A stretch of 10,400 bases of DNA from contig CANGBE010000034.1 of assembly GCA_947451875.1 (NCBI GenBank), positions 1 to 10,400 on the forward strand. Reading direction: 5' to 3'. Below the pieces are notes generated by a model. That model was not told where the DNA came from and did not search any database. It saw only the letters and a list, made by a program, of their open reading frames with translations. Positions 1-6,208 of this stretch are shown piece by piece (the stretch's first letter is position 1; the number at the start of each line of letters is the position of its first letter). The translations under genes were made by a program, and so were the position numbers. This DNA comes from Sphingomonadaceae bacterium (GTDB lineage: Bacteria > Pseudomonadota > Alphaproteobacteria > Sphingomonadales > Sphingomonadaceae).

Positions 1-627
1 AATGGCCGTGAGTGGATGAAATTCGCCATCCTCCGCCAACCAGCGAGCGAAACGGCGGTACTTATCGAACTCCTGCGCCAAGCCTTCGCACGCATGGGAT
101 GGTCCTTCGAGGAAGCGCGCGGCATTGAGCGGCACACGCTGCACGGCAGCAAGTTGCCGCACACTATCGTCCCACATAACACGGCGCTGTTCGGGGCTGG
201 CATCGAACACCCAGCCGCTCTCAGAATAGGGCGGCACGCTCACCGGCACCCGGCCCGAAACCTTGCGCATGATAAAGAACGGGCGGCCAAGAATGCTGGT
301 GTCCGTCTCCATCCACAGTGGCTCTGCAACGCGCACAAGGCCGCTCTCGTGCATCACCTGCATGATCCGGAACTGCTCTTCGAACAGGTTATCGGGAAAT
401 ACGGTGAAGCCGCCCGGCTTGATCCGCACCACGCCGTCCAACGCGCCATCGGACCAACTGGCGCTGAACAGGATCGTTTCGTGGCTCTGTCCAGCCCCGC
501 GGGGATAGGAAAGGTCAGTCACAAAAAGGTTCTGCGCGCCTTCGATCTTGCCCGCGAGCCATGCGCCAAGCTGGAGTGACAGCACATCTAAATCGCGCAT
601 TTCAGGCGCGACGATTATGTCGGACAT
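1..627 (-). CDS. Phosphotransferase family protein (APH/ACAD10-kinase-like), C-terminus cut by window edge
   Basis: The minus strand is open from an ATG at 627 to the window edge, giving 209 residues with no stop; the C-terminal part lies outside. The start is supported by a GGGAGA Shine-Dalgarno just upstream. Visible features fit the N-lobe of the aminoglycoside-phosphotransferase/choline-kinase fold: a glycine-containing loop YPRGAGQSHET (41-51), a strand with basic residues VVRIKP (66-71) where the ATP-contacting residue normally sits, an acidic helix (EEQFRIMQVM, 83-92) and a hinge-like strand FFIMRKVSGRVPV (117-129). The catalytic loop (HxDxxxxN type) would come later and cannot be checked. 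Proteins of this kind are often encoded beside acyl-CoA dehydrogenases and SDRs in fatty-acid, steroid or aromatic breakdown clusters, and probably phosphorylate a hydroxylated small molecule; the substrate is unknown. It has its own promoter region after the IclR gene, containing a strong palindrome (652-675). The family call is confident; the role is inference. Confidence 0.8.
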   Translation of the reverse strand, partial: MSDIIVAPEMRDLDVLSLQLGAWLAGKIEGAQNLFVTDLSYPRGAGQSHETILFSASWSDGALDGVVRIKPGGFTVFPDNLFEEQFRIMQVMHESGLVRVAEPLWMETDTSILGRPFFIMRKVSGRVPVSVPPYSESGWVFDASPEQRRVMWDDSVRQLAAVQRVPLNAARFLEGPSHACEGLAQEFDKYRRFARWLAEDGEFHPLTAI

Positions 628-646
628 GCCATCTCCCGAATCAATA

Positions 647-675
647 TTCGTTATTGCGAACATTTATTCGCAATA
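647..675. promoter_or_regulatory. Candidate IclR operator A in front of the phosphotransferase gene
   Basis: A perfect 9-base inverted repeat, TATTGCGAA (652-660) and TTCGCAATA (667-675), is separated by CATTTA. Overlapping it, positions 647-660 read on the minus strand give TTCGCAATAACGAA, the same 14-base imperfect palindrome type found upstream of the IclR gene (1553-1566) and the SDR gene (1657-1670). The 14-mer CATTTATTCGCAAT (661-674) also recurs exactly, inverted, at 1663-1676. Placement over the predicted -10 suggests repression. Binding by the adjacent IclR protein is inferred. Confidence 0.65.
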
Positions 676-691
676 TGCACGACAATGGCAA
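663..691 (-). promoter_or_regulatory. Candidate sigma-70-type promoter of the phosphotransferase gene
   Basis: On the minus strand TTGCCA (691-686, 5/6 match to TTGACA) is followed after 17 bases by AATAAA (668-663, 4/6 match to TATAAT). The -10 lies inside the palindrome at 652-675, so a protein bound there would block polymerase. This rests on consensus matching only. Confidence 0.4.
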
Positions 692-707
692 GGTAACTCG
701 GTATCCT

Positions 708-1541
708 TCAGGCGATGAAAGCGCCGATCCGTTTACAAGCTGCGCGCAGTGATGTGGCGGCAGCGAATACCTCGGCCCCGCTCATCGCCCGACTGGCAAA
801 ACCCATCAGGCCAATGACGAACTCGACTTTGCCATCTGCATTGAAAACCGGCGCGGTTATCGAGCTAACGGCATAGTGCCGCGTCGTATCGACTTCTGTG
901 AGCACCCCGATTGGACGGTCGGCTTCAGAGCCGAAAGCTTCGAGGTCCTGTGGAATCGCAGCGTTCTCATTGGCATCGGTGCGCACCAGCGCGGCAAAGC
1001 CATGCTCACGGGCAAAAGCCATCCCCGCAGCAACCGAATCGCGCTGGGCCTCGGTTGCAGGCGGCTGCGCGCGATCGAGCCATGCGGCAGCCTCATCGGG
1101 CGACCAAGAGAAGAACACCGGCAGCGAACGCGGCAGCAAGGTAACCCGGGTGCCGAGCGGGATCGAGAAACCAACGTGACTGATCGACGCTGCCCGCTCA
1201 CGGCTAACGATGGTATCGCCCTCCAAGAAGAAGGCCGAGCAAACGACATCGTATACGTCCGCCAGCGCCCGCATCTCTGGCTGAGCGACCTGCAGCGGTG
1301 ACATATTCTGCGCTGCTGCCCGGCCAACCTTTGAGAGCGCAGGCCCCAGAACATAAGTCTTGTCGCTGGTGCGATAGAGATAGCCGACCTCAACAAGCCC
1401 GGTCAGCAGCGCGTGGCAGGTGGCGCGGCTGAGGCGCAGGGCGCGGACTAGATCGGTGAGCGCAAAGGACTGCGCCGGGTGATCGGCCATGAAATCAAGG
1501 ATGGCGGCAATCCGCTTCACGCCGGGGGAGGATCGGGTCAT
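708..1541 (-). CDS. IclR-family transcriptional regulator
   Basis: This 277-residue protein has the IclR layout: an N-terminal winged helix-turn-helix (about 5-65, with FALTDLVRALRLSRATCHAL around 26-45 and the wing GYLYRTSDKTYVLG) followed by a GAF-like effector domain (about 75-270; conserved-type segments SRERA, SIPLGTR, AAWLDRA and SITAPVFNADG). Members bind small aromatic or organic acids and control nearby catabolic genes. The likely targets are the divergent SDR gene and the downstream phosphotransferase gene, because a shared palindrome type lies upstream of each and also directly upstream of this gene, suggesting autoregulation. The start is uncertain: ATG at 1541 and GTG at 1547 are two codons apart, and neither has a good Shine-Dalgarno; ATG is preferred here. 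The family is clear, but the effector cannot be deduced. Confidence 0.9.
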   Translation of the reverse strand: MTRSSPGVKRIAAILDFMADHPAQSFALTDLVRALRLSRATCHALLTGLVEVGYLYRTSDKTYVLGPALSKVGRAAAQNMSPLQVAQPEMRALADVYDVVCSAFFLEGDTIVSRERAASISHVGFSIPLGTRVTLLPRSLPVFFSWSPDEAAAWLDRAQPPATEAQRDSVAAGMAFAREHGFAALVRTDANENAAIPQDLEAFGSEADRPIGVLTEVDTTRHYAVSSITAPVFNADGKVEFVIGLMGFASRAMSGAEVFAAATSLRAACKRIGAFIA

Positions 1542-1552
1542 CTGCACTCGTT

Positions 1553-1566
1553 TTCGCTATTGTGAA
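1553..1566. promoter_or_regulatory. Candidate IclR operator C (autoregulatory)
   Basis: TTCGCTATTGTGAA is an imperfect palindrome (5 of 7 pairs) lying 11 bases upstream of the IclR ATG at 1541. Reading all three sites in the same sense, it shares TTCGC at positions 1-5, AT at 7-8 and GAA at 12-14 with sites A and B. Its size and form resemble the roughly 15-base palindromes known for IclR-family proteins such as PcaU and PobR. Function is inferred. Confidence 0.5.
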
Positions 1567-1593
1567 CGCGAGGGGTAGAGACGCGATTGGAAC

Positions 1594-1617
1594 AGGTCAA
1601 TATGCCAGCGTTGACCT
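1594..1617. repeat. Inverted repeat over the SDR promoter -35
   Basis: AGGTCAA (1594-1600) and TTGACCT (1611-1617) form a perfect 7-base inverted repeat with a 10-base spacer in the divergent region between the IclR and SDR genes. The right arm contains the proposed -35 of the SDR promoter. It does not resemble the TTCGC-type operators, so it may bind a second factor or be chance. Confidence 0.4.
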
Positions 1618-1639
1618 CAACTAGTTCAAGCCATAGCAT
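1611..1639 (+). promoter_or_regulatory. Candidate promoter of the SDR (and mobA) genes
   Basis: TTGACC (1611-1616, 5/6 match) and TAGCAT (1634-1639, 4/6 match) are separated by 17 bases. Transcription would start near 1646, giving a leader of about 40 bases in which operator B lies. This is the best promoter-like pair in the 142-base gap between the IclR ATG and the SDR start, but it is assigned by consensus only. Confidence 0.45.
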
Positions 1640-1644
1640 CCGTC

Positions 1645-1676
1645 TGCGAATAACTATTCCAAATTGCGAATAAATG
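1645..1676. promoter_or_regulatory. Candidate IclR operator B in the SDR leader
   Basis: Positions 1657-1670 read on the minus strand give TTCGCAATTTGGAA, the counterpart of sites A and C. Positions 1663-1676 (ATTGCGAATAAATG) repeat 14 bases of site A exactly in inverted orientation. A second TGCGAATAA half-site lies at 1645-1653, about two helical turns (20 bases) away in the same orientation. The block sits just downstream of the predicted start of transcription and runs into the Shine-Dalgarno, which fits repression by roadblock. Confidence 0.6.
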
Positions 1677-1683
1677 GGAGCGA

Positions 1684-2496
1684 ATGATGCAAGGTCTTTT
1701 GGCGAGCAAAAGCGTCGTCGTCACCGGCGCGGGATCGGGCGTAGGCCGCGCGGCCTGCCTGCTGTTTGCCAGCCACGGCGCCAAAGTGATCGCGGCAGAC
1801 ATCGGAATGGAAGCAGCGCAAGAGACTGCGGCTCTGGTCTTGGCTGAAGGCGGAGAAGCACTGGCCTGTGCCTGCGATGTTGGCGATGCAGCGCAAGTTG
1901 ATGCGGCTGTTACCCTCGCCGTTGCGACTTATGGACGGCTCGACGTGATCTACAACAATGCCGGGATCACCCTGCAACCGCGTCCGGGCTATGTCGGTTT
2001 GCGCAGTTTCATGGACACCGATCCCGACGAGATCGAACGCATTTACCGCGTCAACGTCAATGGCGTGATCAATGGTTGCAAGGCGGCGATCCGGCAGTTT
2101 GAAAAGCAACGTGGGCAAGAAAATGGAGGGGGCGGCGTGATCGTCAACACTGCCTCGGTCGCCGGGCTGATCGGCTATGGCGGCACAGCCTATGGCTCAT
2201 CAAAGGGTGCTGTTACTCTGCTCACCAAGACTTTGGCACTCGAACTGGCCAGCAAAGGCATCCGGGTCAACGCGGTCTGCCCGGCTGGTATGCCAACCAA
2301 CTTCATGCCGGGCCTCGCGCAGTCTGACGCGGCCAAGGCGAGCATGGGAGCGGCCCACCCTCTTGGCCGCCCGATTGACCCAATGGACTGCGCCAATGCC
2401 GCGCTGTTCCTCGCCTGCGATCTGTCGAGCAACATCACCGGCGTAAACCTGCCGGTCGATGGCGGACTTTCTGCCGGGGTAGCGATGAAGCGGTGA
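1684..2496 (+). CDS. SDR-family NAD-dependent oxidoreductase
   Basis: This classical short-chain dehydrogenase has 270 residues, a normal length. It shows the cofactor motif TGAGSGVG (14-21), Asp39 at the end of the second strand (typical of NAD rather than NADP preference), NNAG (91-94), and the catalytic set N124, S158, Y170 and K174 (YGSSK). The C-terminus ends in the usual NLPVDGG segment. It would interconvert an alcohol and a ketone; the substrate is not evident. An insert of about 10 residues after the NNAG strand (around 98-110) may shape the substrate pocket. Two adjacent ATGs (1684 and 1687) compete; GGGAG at 1676-1680 is better spaced for the second. It diverges from the IclR regulator and carries a proposed IclR site in its leader, so it is probably an inducible catabolic gene. 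mobA follows after 19 bases. Confidence 0.92.
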   Translation: MMQGLLASKSVVVTGAGSGVGRAACLLFASHGAKVIAADIGMEAAQETAALVLAEGGEALACACDVGDAAQVDAAVTLAVATYGRLDVIYNNAGITLQPRPGYVGLRSFMDTDPDEIERIYRVNVNGVINGCKAAIRQFEKQRGQENGGGGVIVNTASVAGLIGYGGTAYGSSKGAVTLLTKTLALELASKGIRVNAVCPAGMPTNFMPGLAQSDAAKASMGAAHPLGRPIDPMDCANAALFLACDLSSNITGVNLPVDGGLSAGVAMKR

Positions 2497-2515
2497 TCCC
2501 GCTAACTGCAGCCTT

Positions 2516-3040
2516 ATGACAAGCCCTCGCATACTTGGTGCCGTCCTTGCCGGCGGCAAATCGAGCCGCTTTGGCGGTGACAAGGCCACCGCGCTATTGG
2601 CCGGACAGCCGCTGATTAACCACGCGGTGGCGGCGCTCTCGGCTTGGTGCGATGCCGTAGTCATTACCGGGCGCGCAGAGGGCCCTGCCCCGTGCCTGCT
2701 CGATTGGCCCGAACCGGATATGGGGCCATTGGCTGGCCTCGCCGCAGCGCTCCGCCATGCCCAAGCTGAAGGCTATGCAGCGGTACTGAGCTGCGGTGTC
2801 GATTCACCCGGCCTGCCACAAGATCTGCCCGCGCTGCTTGGCCCAGCCCCGGCCTGCCTTGCCGACCAACCGGTAATCGGCCTGTGGCCCGCAACGGCAT
2901 TTGATATAGCCGAAACGATCCTTCTTGGGTCTGGCCGCCATTCGATGAAGGCGCTGGCCGAGGCCTTGAACGCGCGGCAAATCAGCCTTTCCACGCCGCT
3001 CGCCAATATCAACTATCGCGACGACCTGCCGGGCGATTAG
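2516..3040 (+). CDS. mobA: Molybdenum cofactor guanylyltransferase MobA
   Basis: This 174-residue protein begins with the nucleotidyltransferase signature LAGGKSSRFGGDK (11-23), with Lys23 at the catalytic position. It continues with DMGPLAGL (68-75) and the metal-binding-type segment CGVDSPGLP (93-101, Asp96), and ends with NINYRDDL, which corresponds to the family's C-terminal NIN-P-DL motif. MobA transfers GMP from GTP to molybdopterin-Mo, making the MGD cofactor used by DMSO-reductase-family enzymes in the cytoplasm. No other molybdenum gene is in the window. ATG 2516 is the only plausible start: going upstream in frame, a stop appears at 2486-2488 with no alternative start between. It has no clear Shine-Dalgarno, so translation may depend on ribosomes leaving the SDR gene 19 bases upstream. 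Its stop interlocks with that of the convergent oxidoreductase gene. Confidence 0.88.
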   Translation: MTSPRILGAVLAGGKSSRFGGDKATALLAGQPLINHAVAALSAWCDAVVITGRAEGPAPCLLDWPEPDMGPLAGLAAALRHAQAEGYAAVLSCGVDSPGLPQDLPALLGPAPACLADQPVIGLWPATAFDIAETILLGSGRHSMKALAEALNARQISLSTPLANINYRDDLPGD

Positions 3041-4647
3041 CGGAACAACCGGCCGATCAGCCCACCACGGTCTGCCAGAATGGCCTGCGCCGCATTATGG
3101 CCCGGCGCACCGGTCACCCCGCCGCCGGGGTGCGTTCCCGATCCACACATGTAGAGACCGCCAATGGGCGAGCGATAGTCTCCATGCCCCAGCACCGGCC
3201 GGGCCGACCATAACTGGTCAAGGCTCATATGACCGTGGAAGATGTCGCCGCCGATCAGGCCAAACTTGCGCTCGAGATCAAGCGGCGAATGGATTTGGCG
3301 AGCGATAACACTGGCACGGAAATTCGGCGCATGCTGGGTCACCGTGTCGATGATAAGATCGGCCACTTCCTCGCGGGCATCGTCCCAGCTTTTGCCGTCC
3401 GGCAGTTCGGGAGCGAACTGCTGGCAGAAGAGGCTGGCGACATGGCATCCCGGCGGAGCAAGGCTATCATCAACGGTGGAAGGAATCTTGATCTCGACAA
3501 TCGGCTTCTTTGACCAGCCGTGTTGCTGCGCATCGATGAAGGCCTGATCCATATAGTCCATGCCCGGCGCGATGATGATTCCGGCGGTGTGGTGCTCGGC
3601 CTTTTCCTTGCCTGGCAGCACCGCAAAGTCCGGCAGTTCCGACAGCGCGACGTTCATGCGGAAGGTGCCCGATCCGGTCTTGAAGCCCTTGATCCGCCGG
3701 TTGAAGTCCTCCGGCAGGTCGGAGGCCTCAACCATCTGGCGGAAGAGCAGCGCCGGGCCGACATTGGCCGCAACCAGCGGCGCGGCAATCTCCTCGCCGC
3801 TTTCCAGCAGCACCCCGGCCACCTTGTTGCCATCCACCAGAACCTTGGCAACCGGCGCCTCAAGACTGATCTCCACTCCGGCAAGTTCGCAAGCCTTTGC
3901 CATCGCCTGGGTAATCGCGCCCATGCCGCCCACGGCGTGGCCCCATGCGCCCTTCTTGCCGTTCACCTCGCCAAACACGTGGTGCAACAGAACATAGGCC
4001 GATCCCGGCGTCGAAACCCCGGCGTAGTTGCCGACCACGGCATCGAAGGCGAAAGCGGACTGGACATGATCATCCTCGAACCAGCCATCGAGAAATTCGC
4101 GCGCTGACTTGGTGAAGATGTCGAGCAGGTCGCGCTGGGTCGCGATGTCCAGCTTGGCGATTGGCCAGCCCTGCCGCGCCGCCGCTGCGAGCGTAGTGAG
4201 GCCGCCGCCGACATTAGGCGGGATCTGCAGCGAAAGGTCGCGCAGCACATCAGCCACCCGCTCCAGCGCGGCGTCATAGGAGGGATAGGCTGCGGCATCC
4301 TTCGTTGAGAAGCGGGCGAACTCGGCAAGGGTCCGTTCCGTCCCGCCACCAAGCTTCAGGTAGGTATCAGGAAAAGGAAAGAAGTTGCTGATCGTCCGCT
4401 CGATCACCCGGTAGCCGTGATCGGCAAGGCGCATATCGGCGATCACCTGCGGTCGAAGCAGGCTGACGGTGTAGCTGGCAGTGGAATTGCGGAAGCCGGG
4501 ATGGAATTCCTCGGTAACCGCCGCACCGCCCACTATGTGCCGCCGCTCAAGCACTCGCACCTTCAGCCCCGCGCGCGCGAGGTAGAAAGCGCAGGTCAGG
4601 CCATTATGACCGCCGCCGATAATCAGGGCATCATAGCGCCGAGTCAT
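3037..4647 (-). CDS. PYROXD2 / phytoene-desaturase-like FAD-dependent oxidoreductase
   Basis: This 536-residue flavoprotein has an N-terminal Rossmann motif GGGHNG (11-16), Glu34 for the ADP ribose, and the following GG doublet (IVGGAAVTEE, 38-47). At the C-terminus, YMCGSGTHPGGGVTGAPGHNAA (about 499-520) is the second FAD-contact segment of the CrtI/PYROXD2 group. The length suits PYROXD2-type proteins (about 530-580) rather than carotenoid desaturases, and no carotenoid gene is nearby, so phytoene is an unlikely substrate. The reaction is unknown. No signal peptide is seen, so it is cytoplasmic or peripheral. It lies 7 bases downstream of the M20 peptidase gene on the same strand, so the two are almost certainly cotranscribed from the promoter region facing the TetR gene. 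The stop codon overlaps the mobA stop from the other strand. Confidence 0.88.
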   Translation of the reverse strand: MTRRYDALIIGGGHNGLTCAFYLARAGLKVRVLERRHIVGGAAVTEEFHPGFRNSTASYTVSLLRPQVIADMRLADHGYRVIERTISNFFPFPDTYLKLGGGTERTLAEFARFSTKDAAAYPSYDAALERVADVLRDLSLQIPPNVGGGLTTLAAAARQGWPIAKLDIATQRDLLDIFTKSAREFLDGWFEDDHVQSAFAFDAVVGNYAGVSTPGSAYVLLHHVFGEVNGKKGAWGHAVGGMGAITQAMAKACELAGVEISLEAPVAKVLVDGNKVAGVLLESGEEIAAPLVAANVGPALLFRQMVEASDLPEDFNRRIKGFKTGSGTFRMNVALSELPDFAVLPGKEKAEHHTAGIIIAPGMDYMDQAFIDAQQHGWSKKPIVEIKIPSTVDDSLAPPGCHVASLFCQQFAPELPDGKSWDDAREEVADLIIDTVTQHAPNFRASVIARQIHSPLDLERKFGLIGGDIFHGHMSLDQLWSARPVLGHGDYRSPIGGLYMCGSGTHPGGGVTGAPGHNAAQAILADRGGLIGRLFR

Positions 4648-4654
4648 AGGGACT

Positions 4655-6061
4655 TCACTTGGTCAGTTCGGAGAACAGGCTAAGGTAATAGTTGATGCCC
4701 GGACGCGTATTGCTGAGGTGGACGCGCTCATTCAAGCCGTGGCTGAAATCGTCCGAATCCTTTGAAAAGATCGGACTCGCCCCATAGGAATCGACGCCAA
4801 TGGCGCGGAACCACATCGAATCGGAAGCGCCCGATGCCTGTGACGGGATGATCGGCAGGCCCGGATTGATCAGGTTCATACTCTTGGTGATTGCCGCGAC
4901 GAAATCAGCGCGCATCGGCGATGCTGGTGCAAAGATGGTGTCTTCACCGGTCGCGTCCGTAACCTTGACTTGCTCAACCCCAGCGATCTTTTCCAAAGCC
5001 TTGCGAATTTCCTCGCGGGTGTGGCCCGGGAAAATACGGCAATTCACATTAGCCGAAGCACGCTGCGGCAGCGCATTGGGCGCATGACCAGCGGTAACCA
5101 TTGTCGGAACGCAGGTGGTGCCAACCTTGCCGACGTAAGACGGGTTGGCCTGCAACACTTTCAGCGCCTTCTTGTCTTTGATGTTCAGGGCAAAGGCCCG
5201 CATAGCTGCCGCCAGCTTGGGATCAGATTCAAACTGCGCCGCCTTTTCGAAATAGGCCTTGGTCAGATCGTTCTGCTCGGCCGCAAAGCGGTAGTTGCCG
5301 ACATTCTCCAACGCTTTTGCCAGTTGCACGATAGCATTATCCGGGCGAGGTGCGGAGCTGTGGCCGCCGGGGTTGGTCACTTCCAGCTTGTAATCGTTGT
5401 AGGTCTTTTCGGCCCCCTGCCATGTCCAATAAAGCGGCTTGCCGGTCTTTTCATCGAGCGCTCCACCGCCGCCATCGATGTTGATCACCAGTTCGGCATC
5501 TTTCAGTTTTTTGGCGATTACCCGGGCACTGGCCATGGTGGTTTCCTCATCACCCGAAAACTCGATCACGATCGAACGGCGCGGCACATAGCCGGTACGG
5601 CGCATTTCGATGAGTGTCGATACAGCCATAGCAGCATCGTACTTCATATCGCTGGCACCGCGGCCGAAAAGGTAACCACCTTCAACCACCGGGGTGAACG
5701 GATCGCGCTTCCAGTCTTTGGGATCGGCCTCAACCACATCGAGGTGGCCCGAAATGACCAACGGCTTCAGGCTGGAATCGCTGCCCTTCCAGGTAGCGAT
5801 GATATAAGCTGTGTCATTCAGTGTGGTGATCTCGATATCGTCGGACTTCCAGCCACCAGCCACCAGCGCATCGCGCACCGCTTTATTTGCATCGATCGTG
5901 CGGTTGTTCGGCCCGATGACCGAGCGGATAGCTATCAGCTGCTTGGCAAGGTCAAGCGTCTGCGCCTCGGCCTGCGGGTGGGCGACAGGCTCATCGGCCA
6001 GAACCGGAGTTGCAATAAGCGTTACGGTCGCGGCGATGATGGCGCGGCGGAAAAGTGACAT
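4655..6061 (-). CDS. Exported M20-family zinc peptidase/amidohydrolase
   Basis: This 468-residue protein starts with a signal peptide: basic MSLFRR, a hydrophobic stretch AIIAATVTLIATPV, and a likely cleavage after VLA at residue 22. The M20 catalytic set is complete. It comprises H106 and D108 (GHLDVV), bridging D138 (GRGASDMK), the general base within SGDEE (E172/E173), D196 (NIDGGGG), the dimerisation-domain His234 (NPGGHSSAP) and a C-terminal metal ligand His441 (SHGLNERV). Such enzymes (carboxypeptidase S, PM20D1 and dipeptidase relatives) hydrolyse dipeptides or N-acyl amino acids; the periplasm is the expected site here. The start is supported by AAGG about 10 bases upstream. It leads a two-gene operon with the FAD oxidoreductase and is divergent from a TetR regulator, a likely controller. 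The exact substrate is not deducible. Confidence 0.92.
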   Translation of the reverse strand: MSLFRRAIIAATVTLIATPVLADEPVAHPQAEAQTLDLAKQLIAIRSVIGPNNRTIDANKAVRDALVAGGWKSDDIEITTLNDTAYIIATWKGSDSSLKPLVISGHLDVVEADPKDWKRDPFTPVVEGGYLFGRGASDMKYDAAMAVSTLIEMRRTGYVPRRSIVIEFSGDEETTMASARVIAKKLKDAELVINIDGGGGALDEKTGKPLYWTWQGAEKTYNDYKLEVTNPGGHSSAPRPDNAIVQLAKALENVGNYRFAAEQNDLTKAYFEKAAQFESDPKLAAAMRAFALNIKDKKALKVLQANPSYVGKVGTTCVPTMVTAGHAPNALPQRASANVNCRIFPGHTREEIRKALEKIAGVEQVKVTDATGEDTIFAPASPMRADFVAAITKSMNLINPGLPIIPSQASGASDSMWFRAIGVDSYGASPIFSKDSDDFSHGLNERVHLSNTRPGINYYLSLFSELTK

Positions 6062-6154
6062 TGGATCTGACCTTGGTTGAAACGCAGCGACTTGCTGACA
6101 TTAGGGTAAGCGATCTTGCCGCACCTGCAAGCCCCGAAACCGAGTTTTAACGAC

Positions 6155-6190
6155 TTGAGCGGTTGGGTCCCATGCGCCATGATGGCTCAT
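6155..6190 (+). promoter_or_regulatory. Candidate TetR operator with overlapping promoter
   Basis: ATGCGCCATGATGGCTCAT (6172-6190) is a 19-base palindrome with 8 of 9 pairs matched around a central G, a size and symmetry typical of TetR-family operators. It lies 18 bases before the TetR start. A weak promoter pair, TTGAGC (6155-6160) and CATGAT (6178-6183) with a 17-base spacer, would place the -10 inside the palindrome, implying autorepression. The same 147-base gap must hold the promoter of the divergent M20 gene, for which no convincing hexamers were found. Confidence 0.55.
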
Positions 6191-6208
6191 AAGTAAGGGG
6201 CACGGCTG

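Noticed and set aside
16..579. 187-codon plus-strand frame at the left edge
   Set aside because: The minus strand in this stretch is open from a good start at 627 and encodes a coherent phosphotransferase N-lobe; the plus frame is its shadow.
4970..6058. 362-codon open frame on the plus strand antisense to the M20 peptidase
   Set aside because: It mirrors a gene with a complete catalytic set and signal peptide, and its own translation shows no family features.
6137..6165. AACCG / CGGTT arms considered as a second operator in the M20-TetR gap
   Set aside because: Only five bases pair, with a long spacer; this is not better than chance beside the 19-base palindrome.
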